A stretch of DNA of 64,000 nt from CAVVMA01 sp963830715 (GTDB taxonomy: Bacteria; Desulfobacterota; Binatia; Binatales; Binataceae). The notes under the pieces are model-generated. The model had not been told where the DNA came from, did not search any database, and saw nothing but the letters and a program-made list of their open reading frames with translations. The DNA is taken from contig CAWHNS010000007.1 of assembly GCA_963830715.1 (NCBI GenBank), positions 1 to 64,000 of the forward strand. The letters are read 5' to 3'. Positions 8,356 to 17,934 of the stretch are shown in pieces (within the stretch, counting starts at the first letter, position 1; the number at the start of each line of letters is the position of its first letter). The position numbers were made by a program, and so were the translations under genes.

Positions 8356-9201
8356 CTACTTTTGCAGGAATACCGGGTCGCCGACGCGAATCGAGCCGCG
8401 CGCGCCGATCGAGGCGAATACGCCGACGTTGGCGCGGTGATTTTTGGCCGCGACGCGCAGGATGGCGGGATCGCGATCGAGATCGTCCTGCCGATGGGTG
8501 GTCATCACGCAACGCAGTGCCGGCTTCATGCCCGAGATCTTCACTGTATCGCCGACTTCGAGCATCCCGCCGAGCCATTCATCCTCGACGAAGCCGTCCG
8601 CAGCGCCCGCGGTCTCGACGTAGATATTGGGACGGAACCGGCGCGAGTCGAATCGCGAGTTTCCGCCAGCCAGTCGTCGCATGTGTTCGAGCGTGGCGCT
8701 CGCGAGCACGTGAACTGTCGCCGAGTCGAAGAAGGTGCCTTCAGGCAAGGGGAAGAAATCGGGCGCGGTTGCGGCGCTCATTCCGGGGACGATGTTCTCG
8801 ATTCCGACTTCGCCGAATACCGTCGCGGGATCGATGCCCGCAAGGTTGTTCTGTCTGGGCTGCGGGCGTTCGATCCGGACCTTGCAGCCGATCGAGTCGG
8901 AAAGGATCTCCGACGCATCGGGATCACCGGCGTGAATCGTGGCGCCGCCGGGCAGGGTAATCCGCACCGCCGCCGAGTCGTCATCGTCGGGCGCAGCCTC
9001 GAACGCGGCGCGCATCTCGAACAGCTTCGGATACTTCTTGGCGCTCAGGATGCGGCCGCTGGCGGCGTCGCGAAGTGCCCAGGCGCGATCGCCAGCGAAT
9101 CCGCGCAGAGTGACGGTAGTCGCGGCGAGTCTCTCGCCGAGCATCGACTTGACCGGATAACGCCAGAGCTCGGCGACTTTGCCGATCATCCGCTTCGCCA
9201 C
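8356..9201 (-). CDS. MOSC domain protein (N-terminal beta-barrel plus MOSC)
   Basis: A 281-residue protein beginning with a MOSC_N beta-barrel (LWRYPVKSMLGERL, GFAGDRAWALRD) followed by a MOSC domain. MOSC proteins bind molybdenum-sulfur cofactor (YiiM, mARC, the C-terminus of Moco sulfurase). The usual MOSC conserved cysteine appears in the C-terminal part as LRCVMTTHRQDDLDRD, and the segment FRPNIYVET corresponds to the conserved RPNIxV block. This pattern is like the mARC or YcbX group, which carry Mo and reduce N-hydroxylated compounds, so a molybdenum reductase is possible but not shown. It lies between the LLM oxidoreductase and CocE hydrolase genes and is probably cotranscribed. Confidence 0.88.
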   Translation of the reverse strand: MAKRMIGKVAELWRYPVKSMLGERLAATTVTLRGFAGDRAWALRDAASGRILSAKKYPKLFEMRAAFEAAPDDDDSAAVRITLPGGATIHAGDPDASEILSDSIGCKVRIERPQPRQNNLAGIDPATVFGEVGIENIVPGMSAATAPDFFPLPEGTFFDSATVHVLASATLEHMRRLAGGNSRFDSRRFRPNIYVETAGAADGFVEDEWLGGMLEVGDTVKISGMKPALRCVMTTHRQDDLDRDPAILRVAAKNHRANVGVFASIGARGSIRVGDPVFLQK

Positions 9202-9210
9202 AGGCGCGCC

Positions 9211-10443
9211 CTACTTTCCACGATTCTGCGCGCCGGTGCTCTGGGCGGGCGCGAGCGAGAATGGTTGCGCGGCGGTCGATGTGAGCGCCTCGACGGCTTT
9301 CTGATCCGAGGCGATCGCTTTCATGATCGCGCCGGTCGCGGCCGCCATCAAGGTGTGCTTGTTCGCTGAGACGCGAGCCGCCGACGCATCGATCGAATCC
9401 AGCAAGCCCTGGCATCGCGGCATCACGTATCGCGCGATCATCTCGTAGCTGCGGCGCATCTTGTCGAGCGGCGCCCAGTCGTGCGCGAAGCACAGGATAG
9501 TGCCGAAGCCGCCCGCCAGCTCCTGCAATTGGGCGATCTTTTGAAGCGCGTCTTCGGGCGTGCCGAAGATTCCGCCGCCGATTTCGTCCATCTGCCGGGC
9601 CGCCTCGTAGCCGTCGTCGAAGAGTTTCGCGTCGGGCCGGCCCAGAATTCCTGCGACGTATTCGTTGTTCCAGCGCTTGAGGCCGTCGGCGACTTCGCGG
9701 TAGGCCTGCTCCTTGGAGTCCGACAGGTGAAACGGCATCACGACCCGCCAGCTGCCGCGATCGATTCGCTTGCCGTGCTCCTTGGCCGAGGTTTCGGCGA
9801 AGTTCCACTGAGTCTTGAGAGCGCTTAGGCCCTCCTGCGAGTACGACGCGACCGAGAGCACGCCCACGCCATGCTTGCCGGCGCACTTCATTCCGGAGGG
9901 TGAGATCAGCGAGGCGACCGCGATCGGCATTGCGTGCTGCAGCGGCCGCAGATGCAGGGCCGCGTCACGCAGCCGGAACCACGAACCGTCAACGGTGATC
10001 GGTTCGCGTTCGGTCAGGAGGCGCAGGATCACGCCCAAACCCTCGTCCATCTGATCCCGCTGGACCATCGGATCGATCCCGAGCATGAACGCGTCCGAGG
10101 GCAGCGCGCCGGGTCCCACCCCCAGCATCGCGCGGCCGCGGCTCAGATGGTCGAGCAGAACGATCCGCTGCGCAACGGTAAACGGGTGATGATACGGGAG
10201 CGAGACGACGCCGGTGCCGAGCCGAATCCTGGTGGTGCGCTCGGCGGCGGCAACCAGGAACATCTCCGGCGACGCGATCGTCTCCCATCCGCCGGAATGA
10301 TGCTCGCCGACCCAGAACTCGTCGAAGCAGAGCTTGTCGAGCAGGGTCGCCAGTTCCAGATCGCGCTGCAACTGCAGGGTGGGATGCTCGCCGATCGGAT
10401 GATGCGGAGCGAGAAAGACGCCGAAGCCTAAGCGATGGTCCAT
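9211..10443 (-). CDS. LLM-class flavin-dependent oxidoreductase (LimB-like)
   Basis: A 410-residue luciferase-like monooxygenase, using reduced flavin supplied by a separate reductase. Features include the opening FGVFLAPHHP, the block FDEFWVGEHHSGGWE, RIRLGTGVVSLPYHHP, and LSRGRAMLGVGPG, all typical of the limonene 1,2-monooxygenase/alkanal monooxygenase subgroup; the C-terminal half contains GIFGTPEDALQKI. AAGGAG lies 7 bases before the ATG at 10443. First gene of a likely operon with the MOSC and CocE proteins. A limonene-epoxide-hydrolase-like protein is 4 kb away at 14628, which suggests terpene or other alkene epoxidation, but the substrate cannot be read from sequence. Confidence 0.9.
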   Translation of the reverse strand: MDHRLGFGVFLAPHHPIGEHPTLQLQRDLELATLLDKLCFDEFWVGEHHSGGWETIASPEMFLVAAAERTTRIRLGTGVVSLPYHHPFTVAQRIVLLDHLSRGRAMLGVGPGALPSDAFMLGIDPMVQRDQMDEGLGVILRLLTEREPITVDGSWFRLRDAALHLRPLQHAMPIAVASLISPSGMKCAGKHGVGVLSVASYSQEGLSALKTQWNFAETSAKEHGKRIDRGSWRVVMPFHLSDSKEQAYREVADGLKRWNNEYVAGILGRPDAKLFDDGYEAARQMDEIGGGIFGTPEDALQKIAQLQELAGGFGTILCFAHDWAPLDKMRRSYEMIARYVMPRCQGLLDSIDASAARVSANKHTLMAAATGAIMKAIASDQKAVEALTSTAAQPFSLAPAQSTGAQNRGK

Positions 10444-10553
10444 CGAGAACTCCTTTGATTATCGCCGAGTGAGCGTGCGATGAGGAATGTCATTGCCGAT
10501 CTTATGGGCGCACGCGTAATGGCGCAAAGCGAAACGCCTGACAGCGCCGAGCC

Positions 10554-11338
10554 TCAAGCGGGCGGCGGTGCCGCAGGTGCGGCGTGCGGGGGCGCCGCGC
10601 CGGGCAGGCGGTGGGGCAGCCGGAGCAGGCGCCTTCACTGTCGGCGGAGCCGCCGCGGGCGGTGGCGCTGCGGGCGGTGGTGGCGCGGGTGGCGGGGGCG
10701 CGGTTTCGGCGGCGCGGCGGTAGGGATCGGCGCAGGTGCAGGTGTCGGCGCGGGTGCCGGGGTCGGCGCGGGTGCGGGGGTCGGCGGCGGCACGTATACG
10801 GTCGGAATCGGCGTCGCCGGGAGTTGGACCTCGGTCGGCTGCGGCGCTCCCGGAGCCATCGCGCCGGTTCCGACTCCGTATGTGTAGACCAGCACGCCGC
10901 CGGTGTGTGCCTGGTAAATCAGGAGAAGCAGGCTGACGACGGCAACCACCAGATAGGGCCCCGCGTCCGCGCCACAAAGCCGAGCAGCGCTTGCAGGATT
11001 CGCCACAGCGCGAGCACCGCGAAAACGAACATCAGGTAGTAGCCGAGCTGGCCGTGGCCCAGGAATGCCCGGCTGCCGCCCTTGAAGTAGTCTTTGGCCG
11101 GCGCGGCCATCATGTCCCAGATCCGATCGGCTTCCATGTCGCCGGTCCCGTACGAAGCCGCCGCGGCAAGCGCCCCCAGTATCATCAACGTCAGGGCCGT
11201 ACTTCGAAGCCAATCGCGCGTGGGAAACAGGGACGCGACGAGATCGATCAGGATCGCGACGGTAAGCAGCGCGACTGTGAAGTGGTCGGCAACCGGATGT
11301 AGTTGCATTCCCTGAAGCAGCTTTTCGACGCCTTCCAT
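10554..11338 (-). CDS. DUF2231 membrane protein with Pro/Ala-rich tail, frame-disrupted
   Basis: The N-terminal part from ATG 11338 has the DUF2231 opening LHPVADHFTVALLTVAILIDL and four predicted membrane segments with the HGQLGYYLMFVFAVLALW stretch. At about 10960 the frame changes and continues as GPYLVVAVVSLLLLIYQAHTGG, the last helix. The tail is a low-complexity Pro/Ala/Thr repeat (PTPAPAPTPAPAP at about 10730-10800). Further frame changes in the GC-rich repeat are likely; one frame closes sensibly as AAPAAPPPA and stop at 10554. Function unknown; the tail may span the periplasm. Short GC-rich repeats are error-prone, so the exact C-terminus is doubtful. Confidence 0.7.
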
Positions 11339-11543
11339 CTAAGCTCCTGGTTCCACGCGCCGGGGCCGCAACAGACCGGCGGCTCGGCGGCATTGAAATC
11401 GACAAGGATTCCCGCCTTTTATTGCAGACCGCTCGCGCGCACGCAAATATTCGATGGCGGGCAAGTTCGAATGAAACCCGACACAGACGAACTCAGAGCG
11501 GTCGATTGGCAGGTCATTGTTCGGCAAACTCAGACCGGGAACT

Positions 11544-13269
11544 ATGCCGCAGCGGAGATTTGAAATACGCCGGGTGCTCGGCGCGTCGTTGTCGTTCCTG
11601 CTCCTGGCATCGATCATCGCGCTGTTCTTTGCGTTCAGGCAGCGGGTCGGAGTTCTGCACGCGCCACCGTTCCGGGTCTCGATCGCGGAACTGCCCTACT
11701 ACGCGTTCTGTTCATTCTACCGGATGCTGGCGGCATACGCGTTGTCGCTTGTGTTCGCGATCGTTTACGGGCTGCTACGCAGCGCGCAGCAAGGCGTACG
11801 AGCGGGTGATGATTCCGGCGATCGATATCGCGCAATCGGTTCCGGTGGTCGGCTTCTTCCCCGCGGCGGTGTATTTTTTCGTCGCGCTGGGACATGGCCG
11901 CCGCCTCGGCGTCGAGATGGCGGCGGTATTCCTGATCTTCACCAGCCAGGCCTGGAACATGGCGCTAGGCGTCTTTGAAGCGATCCGGACCATCCCGACT
12001 GACTCGACCGAATCTCTGGAATCGTTCGGCGTCAGCGGATGGCTCAAGTTCAGGCGGCTGTTGCTGCCCGCCTGCGGTGCCGAAGCTCGTTTACAACTCG
12101 ATCCTGTCGTGGGTCGCGGGATGGTACTACCTGATAGCGTGCGAAATTATCACGGTGGGTCCCGCGCATTATCGGCTGCCCGGACTGGGCAGTCTGCTGA
12201 TGGAGGCGGCGGACAAGGGAGAATGGGGCGGAGTCATCGGCGGGCTGTTGACGTTGTTGTTTATCATCGTGGCGATGGATCTGATGGTCTGGCAGCCGCT
12301 CTCGACGTGGTCGGAGAAGTTTCGCTACGAGTTTGCGGCCTCTGCGCAGCCGATGCACTCGCTCGGGATGCTCGACGTGTTCGGCGGAATCGGCCCGCCG
12401 ATCACTCGTTTGGTGCGCGCCATTCTCCGCCCGATCGGGGAATTCGCACGGCGCGCGATCGAATCCCTGCCGAGACTCGACCCCGGTCCGCGCTCAGCTC
12501 TCGCGCGCCTGGGCGTGATTGTGCGGGCCGTCGTGCTGGCGGCCTCGCAGTCTTCGGCTACGCGATCCTCGCGGGAATCGTGGCGCTGGTGCGCACGCTT
12601 GCGCAGCCGTGGCCGCCTGAGGTCAGGGAGATTCCCGCCGCGACGCTGGCCTCGATGTTGCGGATGCTGATCGCCTACGCGATCTCGCTCGGCTGGACGC
12701 TGCCGTGCGCGCTTATCGCGAGCGACAACGCGCGCTTCAATCGATGGCTGGCGCCGATCGCGGAGATCGCCGGATCGATGCCGGCCACGGCGCTCTTTCC
12801 GCTGATCGTGCTGTTTGTGATCAAAGTAACCGGCGGCATGAACCTGGCCTCGATCCTTCTGATCCTGACCGGGATGCAATGGTATCTGCTGTTCAACCTG
12901 TTGGCCGGCGTAAACCAGGTTCCGAGCGACCTCAAGGAGGCAGCGCAGTCGTTCGGACTCACCCGCCTCGGCACCTGGAGAAGAGTCATCGTTCCGGCGC
13001 TGCTGCCGTCGCTCATCACGGGCAGCATCACGGCCTGGGGCGGCGGATGGAACGCGCTCATCCTGTCGGAGTATTTCGTTTACGCCGGCCATGAGTATCA
13101 GGTGATGGGACTGGGCGCACTGCTGGACGAAGCCACTTATAAAACCGGCAACGGAGTGATGATCCTGCTGAGCCTGCTCTCGATGATCGCGGTGGTGATA
13201 AGTTTGAACCGTCTCTTCTGGCGCCGGGTGTACGATTTCGCCACCGAGCGCTACAAGCTGGACTACTAG
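11544..13269 (+). CDS. Duplicated-permease ABC transporter subunit (COG4986 type), three frameshifts
   Basis: A double inner-membrane permease of the nitrate/sulfonate/taurine-like importer group, two BPD_transp_1 domains in one chain of about 575 residues. Pieces lie in three frames: from 11544 (MPQRRFEIRRVLG...) to about 11775, then IPAIDIAQSVPVVGFFPAAVYFF to about 12075, then VPKLVYNSILSWVAGWYYL to about 12545, then AVFGYAILAGIVAL to the stop at 13269. Each half contains the EAA-loop-like region (RTIPTDSTESLESFG in the first; QVPSDLKEAAQSFGLTRLGTW in the second), which docks to the ATPase. ATP-binding genes follow. No periplasmic binding protein is present in the window. Confidence 0.88.
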
Positions 13270-13346
13270 CGGATGTGAAGCGAGGCCCGCAGTGAAAAAG
13301 AGGTTGACGGCGCGGCGCCGATGAGCGACCCCGATTCAGCAGAACC

Positions 13347-14105
13347 ATGGCCCTGCTCGAGCTCAAGCAAGTGTCGAAGAGTTTCGCTCACGCCAAGGGA
13401 AGCCTGCGCGTGCTGGAAGACATCTCGTTCACGGTCGAAGAGGGCGAGCTGGTCGCGGTGGTAGGACCGTCGGGATGCGGCAAGTCAACGATGCTGCGCG
13501 TGATCAACGGAATCATGCCGCCGACTTCCGGACAGGTGCTCTACAAGGGCCGCCAGATCGACGGAATCAACCTCGAATGCGCGCTGGTGTTCCAATCCTT
13601 CGCGCTGCTGCCGTGGCTGACGGTCAAGGGCAACATCGAGATGGGGCTGGAAGCACGCGGAATCAGCGCGGCCGAGCGCGAGAAGCGCAGCGGCATCTAC
13701 ATCGACAAAGTTGGTCTCGACGGTTTCGAGGAAGCCTATCCGCGCGAACTGTCGGGCGGGATGAAACAGCGCGTCGGCCTGGCCCGCGCGCTCGCGGTCG
13801 AGCCCCAAGTGCTCCTGATGGACGAGCCGTTCTCAGCGGTCAACGCGCTGACCGCGATCACGCTGCGCGAGGAACTGCTCGATCTCTGGCAGGCGCCCGA
13901 CGCGTCGGTGAAGACGGTGATCATCGTGACCCATATTATCGAGGAGGCGGTCGAGCTGGCGGATCGGATCCTCGTGATGGCGACTTCGCCCGGACGGATA
14001 GTCGGCGACCTGAAAGTCGAATTGCCGCGCCCGCGCGACAAGCGCGCCGAGCAGTTCAACGCGCTGACTGACAAGGTCTTCTCGATGATCGAGGAGCGCT
14101 CGTGA
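13347..14105 (+). CDS. ABC transporter ATP-binding protein (NitT/TauT-like)
   Basis: A 252-residue ATPase with Walker A GPSGCGKST, Q-loop LVFQSFALLPWLTV, signature LSGGMKQRVGLARAL, Walker B VLLMDEPFSAVN and switch His in IIVTHIIEEAVELAD. The D-loop reads SAVN rather than the usual SALD. It follows the double permease by 77 bases and energises it. Its stop overlaps the start of the AAA-associated protein gene (TGATG at 14103-14107). In many genomes the two parts form one longer protein, so this may be a natural split or another frameshift. Confidence 0.93.
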   Translation: MALLELKQVSKSFAHAKGSLRVLEDISFTVEEGELVAVVGPSGCGKSTMLRVINGIMPPTSGQVLYKGRQIDGINLECALVFQSFALLPWLTVKGNIEMGLEARGISAAEREKRSGIYIDKVGLDGFEEAYPRELSGGMKQRVGLARALAVEPQVLLMDEPFSAVNALTAITLREELLDLWQAPDASVKTVIIVTHIIEEAVELADRILVMATSPGRIVGDLKVELPRPRDKRAEQFNALTDKVFSMIEERS

Positions 14106-14590
14106 TGCCGGCGACGATCAATCCGATTCCGGATTGCCAGCTCACCTGGATCTTCGGACTGCTCGAAGTGCTGGAGGACGCGGGAGGCCGCGAAGACGGC
14201 TACAAGATCGCGCGCGACCTGCAGTTCAAGTTCGGCGACCTGCTCAAGGTGATGAAGGCGGGGGAGATCCTGGGTCTGGTCTCAACCCCCTCCGGAGACG
14301 TCGTGCTCGAACCGCTCGGCAGGCAGTTTCTGGCCTTGAACATCAACGGCCGCAAGCTCTTGATCCGCCAGCAACTCAAGCAGCACAACCTGTTCAACTA
14401 TTTTATCCGGCTTCTGCGCGGGCAGGAGAACCGATCGCTCGACAAGGAGGTGGTACTCGAGCACCTGGCGATGCTGCTGCCGAGCGAATCGCCGGAGCGA
14501 ACCTTCGCCACGCTCGTCAACTGGGGGCGCTACGCCGAGCTGTTCGGCTATAACAAGGACGAGAATCGCTTTTACCTCGATCAGGAATAG
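14105..14590 (+). CDS. AAA-associated C-terminal domain protein of the ABC importer
   Basis: A 161-residue protein matching the AAA_assoc_C domain (COG4754 type), usually found fused behind NitT/TauT-like ATPases. It looks like a pair of winged-helix units (EDGYKIARDLQFKFGDLLKVMKAGEILGL; later LLIRQQLKQHNLFNYFIRLL). The ATG at 14105 overlaps the ATPase stop by one base, which gives translational coupling. Probable role: regulatory or dimerisation domain of the transporter ATPase; it may sense cellular status. Not known to bind DNA in this context. Confidence 0.8.
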   Translation: MPATINPIPDCQLTWIFGLLEVLEDAGGREDGYKIARDLQFKFGDLLKVMKAGEILGLVSTPSGDVVLEPLGRQFLALNINGRKLLIRQQLKQHNLFNYFIRLLRGQENRSLDKEVVLEHLAMLLPSESPERTFATLVNWGRYAELFGYNKDENRFYLDQE

Positions 14591-14627
14591 GCGCCGATAG
14601 CGCGGTCAACGCGCGAGGAGAATCAAT

Positions 14628-14999
14628 ATGCCAACGGACAGCGAACGAGTCGTCAACGACTTCTGCAAAGCCTGGGTGCGCCGCAATCTCGACGAGATCA
14701 TGGCTTTCTTCACCGACGATGCGGTCTATCACAACATCCCGATGGCGCCGGCGAAGGGCAAGGATGCGATCCGCAACGTGATCAACATGTTCTTGCCGGT
14801 GGCGAGCGCGGTCGAGTTCAAGATTCTGAAAACCGCCGCGTCGGGCGATATCGTGATGAACGAGCGGGTCGATATCTTCCAGATGGGCGACAAGCGCGTC
14901 GAGCTGCCGGTCGCGGGTGTCTTCGAGGTACGGGGCGGAAAGATCGCGGCGTGGCGAGACTACTTCGACCTCGCGACCTGGACGCGACAGACGCAGTAG
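14628..14999 (+). CDS. Limonene-1,2-epoxide hydrolase-like protein
   Basis: A 123-residue protein of the NTF2-like superfamily, limonene-epoxide hydrolase (LEH) family. The LEH catalytic trio is present in the expected order: Arg and Asp in NERVDIF and Asp in AWRDYFD, corresponding to Arg99, Asp101 and Asp132 of the Rhodococcus enzyme. A cofactor-independent cytosolic enzyme that opens an epoxide to a trans-diol. A good ribosome site (GGAG) lies 8 bases before ATG 14628. It sits between the ABC importer and an EthD-like gene, so the operon may import and process a hydrophobic or sulfonated compound. Substrate unknown; steroid- or terpene-epoxides are likely choices. Confidence 0.85.
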   Translation: MPTDSERVVNDFCKAWVRRNLDEIMAFFTDDAVYHNIPMAPAKGKDAIRNVINMFLPVASAVEFKILKTAASGDIVMNERVDIFQMGDKRVELPVAGVFEVRGGKIAAWRDYFDLATWTRQTQ

Positions 15000-15028
15000 C
15001 GGGGCTCCGGCGCCGAAAGGAGTAGCCA

Positions 15029-15661
15029 ATGCATATCACTTTCGTTTGCTTCAACTTCAGGGGATCGGATACCGCGGCCGAGGAGAAGCACTATTTCGAC
15101 TACCATGTTGCGCTGGCCAAATCGTTTCCGGGCGTGAGCCTCTACCTGACCGGCAGGCTGCTTGCGTCGAATGGCGCCAAACCCGATCGTCTCCGCGCCG
15201 CCGTGCTGGGCTTTCCGAATATCGAGGCGAGCGCCGGCTCAATGGCCACCGAGGCCAGCATGAAGGTGATGGCCGACACTCAGGAGCGTCTGACTGACAT
15301 GCGGCTCGAAGCGTTCCAGGCCGAGGAGGTTGTGCCGTTCGAGAGGCCAAAACCCGGCGCGAGCCGCTTCCTGTGGGCGGTAGCGTTCGACTTCAAGCCC
15401 GATCAGGGCGACCTCGATACCGCCGAACGCAACTACAAGACCGGCCACGTGCAGATCGCGCGCGGCATCCCGGGGCTCAAAGGCTACATGATTGCGCGGC
15501 TCGGCGGCGAACGGCAGCGGATCGCGATGCTGATGTTCGACAGCGCCGACAGCTACCGCGAGGCGATGGCATCGCCGGCCGGCCGGGAGGCCGCCAGGGA
15601 CGGCGCCGCGACCCTCACTAACATCCGATCCGATCGCATCGAAGCTTGCGTCGAGCTTTGA
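15029..15661 (+). CDS. EthD-like dimeric alpha/beta-barrel protein (two repeats)
   Basis: A 210-residue protein with two ferredoxin-like EthD modules: the first includes EEKHYFDYHVALAKSFPGV, the second AERNYKTGHVQIARGIPGLKGY. Proteins of this fold are required for alkyl-ether degradation in some actinobacteria (EthD) or act as small cofactor-free monooxygenases and cyclases. AAAGGAG lies 6 bases before the ATG. The gene is 29 bases from the LEH-like gene and probably cotranscribed. Exact function not determinable. Confidence 0.75.
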   Translation: MHITFVCFNFRGSDTAAEEKHYFDYHVALAKSFPGVSLYLTGRLLASNGAKPDRLRAAVLGFPNIEASAGSMATEASMKVMADTQERLTDMRLEAFQAEEVVPFERPKPGASRFLWAVAFDFKPDQGDLDTAERNYKTGHVQIARGIPGLKGYMIARLGGERQRIAMLMFDSADSYREAMASPAGREAARDGAATLTNIRSDRIEACVEL

Positions 15662-15713
15662 GCGCCAGTCGCTTTCGGCGCTTTGCGACAACGTCCGGTT
15701 CCCAATCGCAGCG

Positions 15714-17294
15714 ATGCTAAAGCGGTCCGCCGGGGTCCTGATCCCGCTCTTCTCGATCCGCACGGGCGGGGACCTCGGATGCGGCGAGATCCTCGGCCTG
15801 TCCGCGATGATGGACTTTGCGCTCGCGATGGGCCATCGCGCGATCCAGCTCCTGCCGATCAACGAGACCGCGCCCGGAGAGGCGAGACCCGTACAGTGCG
15901 CTCTCGGTATTCGCGATCGATCCGGTTTACATCTCGCTGACCGAGCTGGAAGGCATCGAAGCGCCGGCGATCGACGCCGCGCACGCGGGATCGCGTGCGA
16001 GAGGATCGATCGCGCGCACCCGCGTTCAGGCGATCAAGCTCAAGTTGCTCGACCGGGGTTTCCGATGGTTCCAGTTCAACGGCGGCGCCGGGCAGCGCGC
16101 CGCGTTCGAGGCGTTCATCGATCACAATCGCGGCTGGCTGCGCGACTATGCGCTGTTTCGGGCGCTGAAAGAGCGGTTCGGCTTCTCGCCCTGGGAGAAC
16201 TGGTCCGAGGGTTTGAAGCGGCGCGATCCGGGCGCGCTTGAAGAGGCATCGCGCGAACTCGCCGAACCGATCGGCAAGTTCTGCTACTTTCAGTATATTG
16301 CCCATCGCCAGTGGTCGGCGATGCGTGAAGAAGCGGCGCGGCGCGGCGCCATGCTCGGCGGCGATCTGGCCTTTTCCCCCGGCCGGGATAGCGCCGAGGT
16401 CTGGGCGCATCAGGAGTTGTTCAATCTCGAGCGCACGGTCGGCACGCCTCCCGATGCCTTCAGCTCAAGCGGGCAGCGATGGGGCCTCCCGATGCCCAAT
16501 TGGGAGCGCATGCGCGCCGAAGGTCTCGGATGGTGGCGGATGAGGGCCCGGCACGCAGCCGAGCTGTACGACCTGTTCCGCGTCGATCACGTAGTCGGAC
16601 TGTACCGGACGTTCTCGTTCGGGGCCGATCCGGGCGCGCCCGGCGAATTCTTCCCGGCCGAAGAGGGCGCTCAGCGCGCGCAGGGCGAAGAAGTGGTTCG
16701 CGCGATAAAGGAGGAGGCAGGCGCATCCGCCGTGATCGCCGAGGACCTCGGCAGCGTGCCGCCGTGGGTGAAGATGTCGCTCTCCTCGCTCGGCGTGCCT
16801 GGCTACAAGGTGTTTCGATGGGAGAAAGAAAACTGGGACACGCCGCAAGAGCGGTTCGTGATGCCGTCGGCGTATCCGGAGCTTTCGGTCGCGACCACCG
16901 GCACTCACGATACCGAGACGCTCGCCGCATGGTGGCGCGGATCGCCCGAGCGCGAACGGCGGGAAATCTTCGAGGCGCTGGGCGTTCCCGATCTCGATTT
17001 GCATCGCGAGAGGCTGTCCCCGCAGATCCTCGACGCGATCCTGCGCGCACTGTACGCATCGCCTTCCTGCCTGGCGCTGGCGCCGATCAGGATCTCTTCG
17101 GATGGACCGCGCGGATCAATCTGCCCGGCACGATCGGAGGGCGGAACTGGAAGTACCGGCTCCCCTTCAGCCTGAGCCCGCTCGATGCTCCGCCCGCAAT
17201 CCGGGCTCGCATCGGGCATCTGAAAGAGATGGCTATCAGGACGGGACGCTTCGATCTAGTGGCACAGGTCAAGCCCGCGCCCGCGTCAAAATGA
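15714..17294 (+). CDS. malQ: 4-alpha-glucanotransferase, two frameshifts
   Basis: GH77 amylomaltase that disproportionates maltodextrins and releases glucose. The chain starts MLKRSAGVLIPLFS. At about 15885 it shifts frame into PYSALSVFAIDPVYISL, a hallmark of MalQ. The nucleophile region FRVDHVVGLYR, the acid/base region IAEDLGSVP and the third carboxylate in TGTHDTETLAAWW are in the second frame. At about 17085 one missing C shifts it again to FGWTARINLPGTIGGRNWKYRLP, the conserved C-terminal motif. Joined length is about 525 residues, usual for the family. It feeds the sugar-phosphate cluster at 49307-60182 in function. An 8-base inverted repeat (17293-17300 with 17324-17331) follows the stop without a T-tract. 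Confidence 0.92.
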
Positions 17295-17452
17295 CCCAGT
17301 ACTCGCGAAGCGGTACCGTCCCGACTGGGTCGGGGAGTTAATCGCCGACCGCCCCGCTACCCACGCAGCCGAAGACGACGCTGTGCCCCGACTACAAAAC
17401 GTTCAGGCTAGTCGTGATTCGCAGCGAGAAGATGAGCAAGCCCAGAAACTAA

Positions 17453-17926
17453 TCAGCTTGTCATGCCGACAACGAGCGTGACGGCATCTAATACGGAGTG
17501 CGCTTCTGAATAAAATTCGACAACTTCCCTGAATGTCAGGCCGGAACCAGCTTTGTGTGCCGTACCGTGCCGCTTCACCACGAGATTGTTGAAAAAGGTT
17601 TCGGCACGCTGCATCCGCCTCATCTCTACGGTGAACCGTTGTGCATATTGGTCGCCGAATCGCCCTAACAGGCCGGCTATTTGACTCGTTTTTATGCTCC
17701 TGAACAACTGGCTTGTCGCCGAACGGACATATGCAGCGAGGGCGACATCCTTCGAGCTAGACACCCTATTATTGACGAGTTCTTCAATGAATTCCTCAAA
17801 ACTGGCGCACATGAATACGAGTAGGAAGCCGGTCAAGTAAACCTCGATCTCCGTACCCCATGTTTTTGAGTCGTTGAGATGCTTCTCGCAGACTTCGATC
17901 GCATGGTCAATCTGCGAAAGCTTCAT
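17453..17926 (-). CDS. HEPN-domain protein (RiboL-PSP/MAE_28990-type putative RNase)
   Basis: A 157-residue, mostly helical protein. The HEPN RNase motif Rx4H occurs as RHGTAH, R119 to H124, preceded by FFNNLVVKRH, and the first helix bundle contains FEEFIEELVNNR. This matches HEPN families whose members flank DUF262 proteins. HEPN domains of this kind act as ribonucleases in toxin-antitoxin, abortive infection and restriction systems. The gene starts 8 bases after the DUF262 stop, so the two form one transcript. Base composition is distinctly AT-richer than the surroundings. Inference: the nuclease of a two-gene defence or toxin module. Confidence 0.75.
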   Translation of the reverse strand: MKLSQIDHAIEVCEKHLNDSKTWGTEIEVYLTGFLLVFMCASFEEFIEELVNNRVSSSKDVALAAYVRSATSQLFRSIKTSQIAGLLGRFGDQYAQRFTVEMRRMQRAETFFNNLVVKRHGTAHKAGSGLTFREVVEFYSEAHSVLDAVTLVVGMTS

Positions 17927-17934
17927 GACGCTGG

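Noticed and set aside
10730..10800. Tandem-looking GC-rich repeat resembling a repeat array
   Set aside because: It is the Pro/Ala/Thr codon repeat of the DUF2231 tail, not a CRISPR or tandem DNA repeat.
17293..17331. Inverted repeat after malQ as a terminator or transposon end
   Set aside because: Stem of only 8 bases with a 23-base loop and no T-tract or target duplication.
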